NCBI RefSeq assembly: GCF_946480385.1
Contig: NZ_CAMLJP010000026.1
Location: 1-57,074 of the forward strand
Direction of reading: 5' to 3'
Origin: an uncultured Azospirillum sp.
GTDB taxonomy: Bacteria > Pseudomonadota > Alphaproteobacteria > Azospirillales > Azospirillaceae
Length of the DNA stretch: 57,074 nt
Shown: one piece after another, positions 45,373 through 52,978 of the stretch
Layout: each line of letters starts with the position of its first letter
How positions within the stretch are numbered: position 1 is the stretch's first letter
Made by a program: the position numbers and the translations under genes
Notes under the pieces: model-generated
The model's database searches: none
What the model was told of the DNA's origin: nothing
The model's input: only the letters and a program-made list of their open reading frames with translations

Positions 45373-45760
45373 CAGGCTGGCCGGCTAAGGAAACTGCCGG
45401 TCCGGGTGTCGCCGGCGACGCCGGCGTTCGGCGAGCCGCGCTGAAACCGATTGGCGAGATAGCCGGGGAGCGGGTTGTGTGCGCGTCTGTTTTCTGAGCG
45501 TATGCCGCCGTAACGCGGTTCGTCCCAATCTCAAGGGCAGGTGGCACCATGCGACGTCGCATGGAGTTGATCTCAATATGGCCCCATTTCACGAGCGGAC
45601 TGGAGATCAGCCTTGAGGTTCGGGTGGTTCAGAGTGGGAAGCAGTTGTTCGTCCTCCAGGAACTCCCCCGGTGCCCTCGTCCGGGAACAGCATAAGCACC
45701 TTTCCGTAATCGACATGCCGGAAGCGGTTCTGCATTGCGCGTTCAGAAACCGCAACATGG
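45373..45760. other. Intergenic region after vanB, no gene seen
   Basis: About 390 bases separate vanB from the hairpin that ends the next leftward gene. Short frames exist on both strands (for example 45573-45950, minus) but none has a recognisable family, ribosome site or consistent codon bias. It marks the edge between the catabolic cluster and the accessory region. Confidence 0.5.
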
Positions 45761-45794
45761 AAAACCTCGCCCGGTTCGCACGAACCGGGCGAGG
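45761..45794 (-). terminator. Rho-independent terminator for the M15 peptidase gene
   Basis: CCTCGCCCGGTTCG (45765-45778) and CGAACCGGGCGAGG (45781-45794) form a perfect 14-base stem with a two-base turn. On the minus strand the stem is followed by TTTT (45761-45764). It lies 66 bases downstream of the peptidase stop codon. Confidence 0.75.
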
Positions 45795-45859
45795 CTGTGG
45801 GTCTTTGGCGCGATGGGTGGAACCGGGCGGTCGGTATTTATGGTCGCCGACGTTGCGCG

Positions 45860-46693
45860 TCAGGACGTCGGGATCGGACCGAGGTCGAATCGGGCCAGTT
45901 CGAAGTGCATTCCGTCGCAGATGGATTGGGGCTGGAAATAGCCACCCCATGCAAATCCCTCCGCTTCAAAGATGCTCACCAGTTCGCGAACCGAACCGGG
46001 CGTTCCCGCCGGCGCCGGAACCGCTCCATAGCCGTTCCATTCGGTATTCAGGTCGATGGCGATGCCCCAGCTATGCGAACTGAGCGTCCGAGCAGGGTCC
46101 CAACCCTTATGACGCGGTACATAGGTGCCGGCACAGCTTCGGATCACATTGGCCAGCCCAGCCAATGCGATGGCGGCAAACACCCGTTCGAACGGCTTTA
46201 CCGCCTTTAGATGGACCTCTATCTTCGGAAATCCCTCTTCGGACAGGATCGGGCTGTCCATTGTCGTGATGTTCTGATCGACCCATGCCGGATCCGGATT
46301 GATGCGTCCCTTGCCTCTTTCCGAATAGGAGAAGCTGCCGAATACCGTCTTGATCTCCGCATCGCTCAGGGGCCGTATAGTCCCGTCCGGTCGGCGGTGA
46401 ACGCTGGAGGGGCCGGCGGTCGAGCCCGGAGCGGTGGATGGGGAAGGGGGCGGTCCGGCCTGGAGGTCGCTGCATGCTCCCGACCAGAAGTAAGTGCCGT
46501 CCTGGCCGACGTACCATCGCGGGTTTCCGCTGACCATTTCGCCTACGACGATGCCGTGGACGGACAACAGGGTTCCGACGTCGACTTTGGCGGCGACCGG
46601 TGCGGTGGTGCTCGGCGCACCGCGGCGGATGTTCAGGCGCGCGGTGCTGCGTACGCTCCCGATAAGGGGGCTATCGGCGGTGATGATTGCCAT
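45860..46693 (-). CDS. SH3-domain M15-type peptidoglycan peptidase
   Basis: The protein of about 277 residues has an N-terminal bacterial SH3 domain (STARLNIRRGAPSTTAPVAA, then NPRWYVGQDGTYFWSGAC), a proline/serine linker around residues 75-100 and a C-terminal M15 D-Ala-D-Ala carboxypeptidase-like domain. The metal-ligand pattern is SSHSWGIAIDLN (His...Asp) and GMHFEL (His). No signal peptide is visible, so export would need another route, such as a holin-like partner. The start is ATG 46693, five bases from the stop of the upstream membrane-protein gene. Phage endolysins and wall-targeting effectors share this layout. Confidence 0.8.
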   Translation of the reverse strand: MAIITADSPLIGSVRSTARLNIRRGAPSTTAPVAAKVDVGTLLSVHGIVVGEMVSGNPRWYVGQDGTYFWSGACSDLQAGPPPSPSTAPGSTAGPSSVHRRPDGTIRPLSDAEIKTVFGSFSYSERGKGRINPDPAWVDQNITTMDSPILSEEGFPKIEVHLKAVKPFERVFAAIALAGLANVIRSCAGTYVPRHKGWDPARTLSSHSWGIAIDLNTEWNGYGAVPAPAGTPGSVRELVSIFEAEGFAWGGYFQPQSICDGMHFELARFDLGPIPTS

Positions 46694-46697
46694 TCTG

Positions 46698-47114
46698 TCA
46701 CCCCAGGTAATCTTCGGTGGCGCTGTCGAACCGGGCTGCCACGGGGGCGGCCGCTCCGATGTTCGTGTTGGCGACGGCGGGCGCACCGGCTTGCGGAATG
46801 AGACGGCTCATCAAGCCTTCGATGAAGTCCGTGCCGGAGTAGCCGGCTCCAGCAAAACCGAAGAACTGTTGCGCCGTCACGTTCCCGGACTCATCGGCAA
46901 GTGTCACCGCCGCCAGAGCCCCGGCGGTGAAGCCGATGATGAGGCTCATGAACATTCGCGATGGTTCGATTAGATCGCTCGGCGGTATATTCTTCGCCGC
47001 GGCGTCCTCATTCATCTTCTTCAAACCGACGATCATGCGGGCAACTTGGCCAATCCCACCGGCCAATCCACCGATGAGGATCAATGCCACCCAATAGCTT
47101 GCCGGATGTGCCAT
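46698..47114 (-). CDS. Small membrane protein of unknown function
   Basis: This 138-residue protein has two hydrophobic segments: WVALILIGGLAGGIGQVARM near residue 10 and MFMSLIIGFTAGALAAVTLA around residues 55-75. They are joined by a charged loop and followed by a small-residue-rich tail. ATG 47114 is preceded by GGAGG. I do not recognise the family. It is cotranscribed with the downstream SH3-M15 peptidase (four-base gap). The pair looks like a membrane protein plus cell-wall enzyme, as in lysis or wall-remodelling modules. A holin-like role is only a guess. Confidence 0.72.
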   Translation of the reverse strand: MAHPASYWVALILIGGLAGGIGQVARMIVGLKKMNEDAAAKNIPPSDLIEPSRMFMSLIIGFTAGALAAVTLADESGNVTAQQFFGFAGAGYSGTDFIEGLMSRLIPQAGAPAVANTNIGAAAPVAARFDSATEDYLG

Positions 47115-47459
47115 ACAGCCTCCAACATACTTACAGATGTTGCCAAACAACTTTCATACTCGCACTGGCTCCGAGAGTTCGCAATGGAAGTTTATTTACG
47201 AGATACACTTATATTGCAGATAAATATGAAAATATTTAAACGTTCGCTACTGATGCATAATAATAATCACGCATATGTGTGAGAGCGCTTCTGAAAAGCC
47301 ATGGACCGGGAATCGCGCGGTGCAGGTTTGGAGACCTTTCTGACAGGCGGTGCCGAAATCCCGATCAGACCCGCCATTCACGCCACGACGGCATTGGAGG
47401 TCGAGGTTAACCACAGGGGATGGAGACGTACCAATGGGCAGAAAACCGTTGAATGAGAC
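47115..47459. other. AT-rich divergent intergenic region
   Basis: This stretch is markedly richer in A+T than the rest of the window, especially 47150-47280, and contains no credible gene. It must hold the leftward promoter of the membrane protein/M15 pair and lies upstream of the rightward defence-like operon. It probably arrived with the accessory genes. Confidence 0.5.
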
Positions 47460-47518
47460 ACATACCCAAGTATGTCATCTTGCATCACATTGTTTCCTGG
47501 GATCTTTCGCAATAAAAT
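47460..47518 (+). promoter_or_regulatory. Inverted repeat and candidate promoter of the subtilase-SIR2 operon
   Basis: ACATAC-CCAA-GTATGT (47460-47475) is a perfect six-base inverted repeat. It is followed by TTGTTT (47490-47495), a 17-base spacer and TAAAAT (47513-47518), which resembles a -10 box. The preferred start codon of the operon is at 47588. No repressor gene is nearby, so if the repeat is an operator its protein is encoded elsewhere or is one of the operon products. Confidence 0.4.
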
Positions 47519-47587
47519 CTATTGAATGATTGCGCTGAAATTGATCAATATTTGCACAAACGCCCAATTTCGCGTAAAAGGCGAGGC

Positions 47588-49522
47588 ATGAAGCTCGAGC
47601 GTTTGTTCATTGAGGACGTGATTTACGGCTGGAACGCCTCCCGCCGCTTTCTTCAGGATGACCCGGTGCGGCCAGACGTGTGGATCGCCTTCGCGGAGAA
47701 GCCCGACGAGGCCCAAAGTCTGCTGCTGGAGCCATTGTTCCAGGTCCGCCCCGGCGCCTTGGCCAATGGACTCCGCAAGTCGCTGAAAAGCAAAGGGGCA
47801 GCGAATGCTGACCTGACCTACAATCAGTCTTCGGTGGCAGCCCGCCTGACCTTCGAGCAGGTGGTCAGTTGTGTTCTGCCGCGCACCTCCTGGTGGGCCG
47901 ACGCCGTCACGGAGCCCGATCACAAGCCGATCGTCGGCAAAATGGCTGTGCCGAACACGGAGAAATTGCGCGAGGATCTTGAAGCGCTGAACGAAGGGCG
48001 GCGGCTGAAGCACTACAGGCCGGAGGTGCTGACGCTGGTCCGGGTCGTGGGACTGCTCGCCTATGCTCGCTCAACGGACGGGATGGACGATCCGCTCCGC
48101 GAGGCCTACAAGGCGCGGCGCGACGGAAACGCGAGCGCGGATGGCGCCTTCCTCGATGCGCTGAGCCAAGCCATCGCCATGGGGTGGGAGCGGGTGTTCC
48201 GCAATCAGCTTCCTCGACAGCCTAAAGAAGGCGACCGGCAGGTCTATTCGGTAAACCTCGACCGTCCGGCGGCCATGGCCGTGCACCGTTCCGCCCTGAC
48301 GATCAAGGCGGACGCCGCACGTCTGCTGTTCGAAATCCGCTGTGCCGACATCACCTGGGCGATCGTCGATTCCGGCATCGACGCGCTGCACCCGGCCTTC
48401 CGACAAAACTCGGAGGTCGAGGAGAAGCGCATCGCCGCGATTGGGGACGCCGATGAGCGCAAGGTGGCGATGCTCGATGCATCCCGCGTCATGGAGACCT
48501 ACGACTTCACCCGGATCCGTGACCTGCTGTCGGCGGCAGCCCGTACCGGCAAGGTGGACGATCTCATCGCCGAGTTGGGCCTGGACAGCGCCTCCGCAAC
48601 GCTGCTGCGCACCCGCAAGGCCGATTTGAGCGAATTGCAACGGCGCATGCGCCAGGGACGCGACATCGATTGGGAGGTGCTGCGGCCGATCCTGTCCATG
48701 CCCCACGACGAGAGCTATCGGCCTCCACACAACCCGCACGGCACCCATGTTGCGGGCGTCCTGGGCGCCAATTGGAAGAAGCCGGCGGGAGGCGGAACGG
48801 AGACCGCGGTGCGCGGTATCTGCCCGGACATTCGCCTGATCGACCTGCGCGTCTGCCGCGCAGATGGCAGCAGCGACGAATTCACCGTCATGTCGGCGCT
48901 GCAGTTCCTGCGGCACCTCAATTCGCACCGCGACTACATGGTGGTGCACGGAGCCAACATCAGCCTGTCGCTGAAGCACGACGTCGCCAACTTCGCCTGC
49001 GGGCGCACGCCGGTGTGCGACGAGGCGGAGCGGCTGGTGGCCGCAGGCGTCGTGGTGGTGGCCGCCGCCGGCAACAACGGCTACAACCGCTTCCGCACGG
49101 TGCGCGAGGATGCCAGCTATGAAGGCTATTGCGCGATCAGCATCACCGATCCGGGCAATGCCGATTCGGTCATCACCGTCGGCTCCACCCACCGGTACGA
49201 GCCTCATTCCTACGGGGTCAGCTATTTCTCGTCGCGCGGGCCGACCGGTGACGGCCGGGTCAAGCCCGACCTCGTCGCGCCGGGCGAAAAGATCGACGCG
49301 CCGGTGCCCGATGACGGCTATGCCCGCATGGACGGCACCAGCATGGCCGCCCCTCATGTCAGCGGCGCCGCTGCGCTTCTGATGGCGCGCAACAACGAAC
49401 TGATCGGCGAACCCCGCCGCATCAAGCAGATCCTCTGCACCACCGCGACCGACCTCGGTCGTGAACGCTACTTCCAAGGCCATGGTCTCGTCGATGTCCT
49501 CCGCGCCCTCCAATCCGTCTGA
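47588..49522 (+). CDS. Cytoplasmic subtilisin-like serine protease (S8), first gene of defence-like operon
   Basis: This 644-residue protein has an N-terminal region of about 240 residues of unknown function and a C-terminal S8 peptidase domain. The catalytic triad is complete: Asp261 in WAIVDSGID, His384 in HNPHGTHVAGV and Ser585 in MDGTSMAAPHVSGA; oxyanion Asn496 is in AAAGNNGYN. A long insert separates Asp and His. There is no signal peptide, so the enzyme should act inside the cell. ATG 47588 follows GGCGAGG; a TTG at 47522 is the upstream limit. The next gene overlaps its end by 41 bases, implying one operon. Confidence 0.88.
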   Translation: MKLERLFIEDVIYGWNASRRFLQDDPVRPDVWIAFAEKPDEAQSLLLEPLFQVRPGALANGLRKSLKSKGAANADLTYNQSSVAARLTFEQVVSCVLPRTSWWADAVTEPDHKPIVGKMAVPNTEKLREDLEALNEGRRLKHYRPEVLTLVRVVGLLAYARSTDGMDDPLREAYKARRDGNASADGAFLDALSQAIAMGWERVFRNQLPRQPKEGDRQVYSVNLDRPAAMAVHRSALTIKADAARLLFEIRCADITWAIVDSGIDALHPAFRQNSEVEEKRIAAIGDADERKVAMLDASRVMETYDFTRIRDLLSAAARTGKVDDLIAELGLDSASATLLRTRKADLSELQRRMRQGRDIDWEVLRPILSMPHDESYRPPHNPHGTHVAGVLGANWKKPAGGGTETAVRGICPDIRLIDLRVCRADGSSDEFTVMSALQFLRHLNSHRDYMVVHGANISLSLKHDVANFACGRTPVCDEAERLVAAGVVVVAAAGNNGYNRFRTVREDASYEGYCAISITDPGNADSVITVGSTHRYEPHSYGVSYFSSRGPTGDGRVKPDLVAPGEKIDAPVPDDGYARMDGTSMAAPHVSGAAALLMARNNELIGEPRRIKQILCTTATDLGRERYFQGHGLVDVLRALQSV

Positions 49523-50741
49523 TCCGATCTTCCGCATCGAAGCCCTGCCTGCCGGTGACGGGCAGTGCCTCCTCGTGCACCTGGGAACTGTTGCGGACCC
49601 TCGCCTGGTCATTATCGACGGAGGGCCGAAGGAGACCTGGGAAAATGAATTGAAGCCGCGGCTGGAGCAGATCCGGCAGGAACGCGGCGTTCGGAAGCTG
49701 CACATTGATGCGGTGATTGTTACTGCGTGGGCAGAGGAATATGTCGATGGACTTCTGCTTATGGCAGAAGATTTTGTCGGTAAAATTTATTCAAGAATAG
49801 AGATCGGTTCAGTTTTTCTTCCTGAATCCCAAAACAAAACGAAAGAAAAGTGGATCAACTTTGAGGTAAATTTCCCGCAATTGTGCAGGAAATTCAATTA
49901 TTTTCCAGAGATGTATTCTATGCCATGCGTATTTGAACAGCCGGATATGGTATTTGAGTTAATAATTGAAACAGATGTGCATGCGATCGTAGAAGATATG
50001 GTGCACTATGTACGCGCGTTCACAGTTTCTTTCATTGGAAAGAAAGTAAGGATTCACTCTAGGATTATTTCTAATAAATACAACCAATATTCTCTTTCAT
50101 CCAATATTTCAGATACCATGGCGGAGTTAATGGTTTTCAGCGATCTTAAAATCGCTAACTTTTACCACAATAAGGGAAGTTTCTCTTTTAGGGTCAATCG
50201 TATTTTGGTGCTGAATGATTATATACGCAATATTATCTACAGTAGAATTGATATAGGCATGATAAGAAAAATGCTAAGTGGACTAGGACATGTTTTTATG
50301 TTATCCCGCGAGCCTAATTTTCCAGAAAGGCTCCCAGAATCATGCTTGGTAACTTGGGCACGTTACCCCGAAATCGTCTCTTATGATTTAATTAGTAATA
50401 ATACTCTTCTATTCGTACCAAAATATCGTATGGCCAAAATCGATGTCGACATTCTGGAGTTCGTTTTTCTTTTGGTCCTCGAACACCGCCTTCCATCCCA
50501 GTTCCTCCTGAAACCGACACTATATGCGCTCGGTCGCACGCTCGCGTTAAGCGCCCCCCCCATATACAGGCCAGAGCACCTCGTGGAAATGGTTCAAGAT
50601 CTGCGCCAGAAGTATCCGGGTGCCGAACCCAATCCCTTGTGGGTTGCATGGATGCACGAGACGCAGGCCGATGCCATCGCGAAGCTGACCGAAGCGCTTC
50701 CGGATCTCCTGCTTGGCGGCGGGGCGCTGCCGTCGTCATGA
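49482..50741 (+). CDS. MBL-like protein with destroyed metal site and AT-rich core
   Basis: The N-terminal 70 residues (RIEALPAGDGQCLLVHLG, VIIDGGPKETWENELKPRLE) match the MBL protein encoded at 55686-56795. At the metal motif this protein reads A82-W-A-E-E-Y87 where the other has H65-I-D-D-D-H70, so zinc cannot be bound in the usual way. The middle, about 49735-50470, is strikingly AT-rich and encodes Ile/Lys/Asn/Tyr-rich protein; both ends are GC-rich like the neighbours. ATG 49482 has AAGG upstream. Its end overlaps the SIR2 gene (ATGA). A sensor or scaffold role is inferred. Confidence 0.75.
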   Translation: MVSSMSSAPSNPSDPIFRIEALPAGDGQCLLVHLGTVADPRLVIIDGGPKETWENELKPRLEQIRQERGVRKLHIDAVIVTAWAEEYVDGLLLMAEDFVGKIYSRIEIGSVFLPESQNKTKEKWINFEVNFPQLCRKFNYFPEMYSMPCVFEQPDMVFELIIETDVHAIVEDMVHYVRAFTVSFIGKKVRIHSRIISNKYNQYSLSSNISDTMAELMVFSDLKIANFYHNKGSFSFRVNRILVLNDYIRNIIYSRIDIGMIRKMLSGLGHVFMLSREPNFPERLPESCLVTWARYPEIVSYDLISNNTLLFVPKYRMAKIDVDILEFVFLLVLEHRLPSQFLLKPTLYALGRTLALSAPPIYRPEHLVEMVQDLRQKYPGAEPNPLWVAWMHETQADAIAKLTEALPDLLLGGGALPSS

Positions 50742-52978
50742 GCGCGGACGGTTTCGATCGGCTGGAGGACCTGTCCGACCGGCTGCTGGCTGGTGACGTG
50801 GTGTTTCTCGTCGGGGCGGGGTTCTCGCTGGACAGCGAGGGCAACAGCGGCTGGCGGATGGTCAGCCGGCTGCTGGCGCGCTTCCTCGGCATGCACGAGG
50901 TGCTGACCAAGCCAGGCGTCCTGCTGCGCGATGCCGACCGCGTCCGCGAAGGGATGGAGGAGTTGTACAACGGCCTTGTCCGCACCTTCGGGCTGAAGGA
51001 CAAGAAGGCCGACAAGCACACGGACTGGTTCAGGCAGGAGCGCTACACCGAGGTGCTGCACGCGCTGACCCAGGGGACCAACTACTACCTGATCAACGAC
51101 TGGACGTGCAGCGCCTTCGGCGAGATCGCCGGCTTTCTGACGGGGGAGGGCGTGACGCCCAACGCCAGCCGGCGGATCATCGAGGCCATCAGCAAGGCCG
51201 AGAACCGCTGCCTCAAGGCCCTCAACCCGTCCGAGGAGGTCGAACTTCCCGAAATCCGGCTCGAAGGGCTGCACGGGCTGGAACCGGCCGAGCGCGGCAA
51301 GGCGCTGTTCCTCGACACCCAGGGCTTCCTGGACGAGGAGATCATGGCCGGCGCCCCCGATCTGCCGATGGCGGCGGAGGTGGCGGCAAGCTTCCGCAAC
51401 CGGCTGCTGCGCCGCCACCACGCGCTGGCCCGGCTGGCCCGGGAGGGGCTGTGCCCGACGCTGGTGACGACCAACTTCGACCTGCTGGTCGAGGGGGCCT
51501 ATCGCCTGTCCGGCTTCCTCCCGCGCGACGAAGACCACCCGGACCAGGACGACCTGCCGCCGACCCGCCATCCCGACTATGCGCGCATCACCAATGCCGC
51601 CCAGTTCTACTACGGGCGCAACCGGATCCGCACGCGACGATCCGGGCGTGGAGGGCAACAGACGGCGACCATCGTCAAGATTCACGGCTGCGCGGATACC
51701 TACCGCCGTGCGCGCGACGCCGGATCGGAAAAGTTGCGCGCGGTGCTGCCCTCCCTGGTCTTCACCTTCCGCGAGGTGCAGAACTGGCGCGAGGATTCCT
51801 GGTCGCGCGACCTGCTGCACACGCTGCTGCGCACGCGCACCATCGTGTTCTGCGGCTATTCGACGGCCGATCCCGTGCTGCACGATACCCTGCGCACGGT
51901 CTACGAGGAGATGGCCGAGCGCAGCCGGCGCTTTGCCGCATCGGCGGCGGTGCCCACCCCGGCAGAGGCGGGCGTGGACCCGCGCACCGCCGCACCGGCC
52001 TTCTTCTTCGGGCTGCGCGAAAGCGGCGAGTTCCATGCGCTGGAGGTGCTGCGCGCCGCCAGCCGGGCGGTGGGCGTGTCCAACCCGGCGCTGACCCGCC
52101 ACCCGAATTACATCGAATTCCTCCTGCGCACCCACGACAAGCGCGGCTTCCCGCAGCTGGACGAACTGCTGGCCTGGGTTTTTCACCGCGTATACCGCAA
52201 ACGGCAGACGCAGGCTCTGCACGCCGATCTCCGCGGGATCGCCACGCTGGTCCTGAACAGGCCACCCCGGCAGTCGGAGGTGGAGGCGGTGCTGCGCAAC
52301 TTCGAACGCATCCGCGAGCGTGAATGCGATGCGGCGCGGGGCTGGTTCGGCGGCGCTGACGACGACGGTTCGGAAAACCTCCGGCGCCATCGCTGCTGTG
52401 AGCGCGTGACGGCCTGGACCGAGCATTTCCATCCCCACCTGCTGCGCGAACTGGCACTCGCCGATCTGGTCCTGCGGCGGGGCGGGCCAGACCCGGGTCT
52501 GGGCGATCTGCGCAGCAAACCCTGGTACTACCCGGCCGGGGAGAATTACGGCTGGACCGCCTGGGGCGTGGTGGTGGAGGTGGCGCTGCGGCGCATGGCG
52601 GCGGCCTTCGCCAAGACCCCCCTGGCATGGAGCGATCCCGAGCCATGGTCGAACCCGTCGCCCCGACTGGAACCCACGGCCTGCGTGCTGCCTTCGGTGG
52701 CCCTGTCGCCCGGCGAGGACAAGCCGGCCCCGCTGTGCCTGACCATCGGGTTCGAAGGCTTCGGTCGGGCCGCCCGGCCGGTGCCGGTGGAAGGACTGTA
52801 CCGGCACCGCGTGTTCTGGAACCTGCTGATGCAGGAACTGCCCTGGACGGCGGCGGACCAGCGCACGCCGTCCGCCGGCGACCTGTGGCGCTGGGCCTCG
52901 CTGCCGCTGGACGCCACGGAACCTCCCACCGGGAACGATGGTGAGCCGATCGGCCATTTCTTCGAGGACGCCGCATGA
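50738..52978 (+). CDS. SIR2-like domain protein (probable NADase effector)
   Basis: In this 746-residue protein, residues of about 18-400 form a SIR2-like Rossmann domain: GAGFS at 26-30, TNFD at 245-248, catalytic-type His316 in IVKIHGCAD and GYSTADP at 373-379. SIR2 domains of anti-phage systems hydrolyse NAD+ to stop growth. The C-terminal 350 residues resemble nothing I know and include an RRHRCCERV stretch and a WYYPAGENYGW segment. The four-base ATGA overlaps at both ends couple it to its neighbours. Deacetylase activity is less likely, as the zinc-cysteine module of true sirtuins is not visible. Confidence 0.83.
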   Translation: MSADGFDRLEDLSDRLLAGDVVFLVGAGFSLDSEGNSGWRMVSRLLARFLGMHEVLTKPGVLLRDADRVREGMEELYNGLVRTFGLKDKKADKHTDWFRQERYTEVLHALTQGTNYYLINDWTCSAFGEIAGFLTGEGVTPNASRRIIEAISKAENRCLKALNPSEEVELPEIRLEGLHGLEPAERGKALFLDTQGFLDEEIMAGAPDLPMAAEVAASFRNRLLRRHHALARLAREGLCPTLVTTNFDLLVEGAYRLSGFLPRDEDHPDQDDLPPTRHPDYARITNAAQFYYGRNRIRTRRSGRGGQQTATIVKIHGCADTYRRARDAGSEKLRAVLPSLVFTFREVQNWREDSWSRDLLHTLLRTRTIVFCGYSTADPVLHDTLRTVYEEMAERSRRFAASAAVPTPAEAGVDPRTAAPAFFFGLRESGEFHALEVLRAASRAVGVSNPALTRHPNYIEFLLRTHDKRGFPQLDELLAWVFHRVYRKRQTQALHADLRGIATLVLNRPPRQSEVEAVLRNFERIRERECDAARGWFGGADDDGSENLRRHRCCERVTAWTEHFHPHLLRELALADLVLRRGGPDPGLGDLRSKPWYYPAGENYGWTAWGVVVEVALRRMAAAFAKTPLAWSDPEPWSNPSPRLEPTACVLPSVALSPGEDKPAPLCLTIGFEGFGRAARPVPVEGLYRHRVFWNLLMQELPWTAADQRTPSAGDLWRWASLPLDATEPPTGNDGEPIGHFFEDAA

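Noticed and set aside
45573..45950. Possible small gene on the minus strand after vanB
   Set aside because: It overlaps the M15 peptidase end and runs through the terminator hairpin. No recognisable domain.
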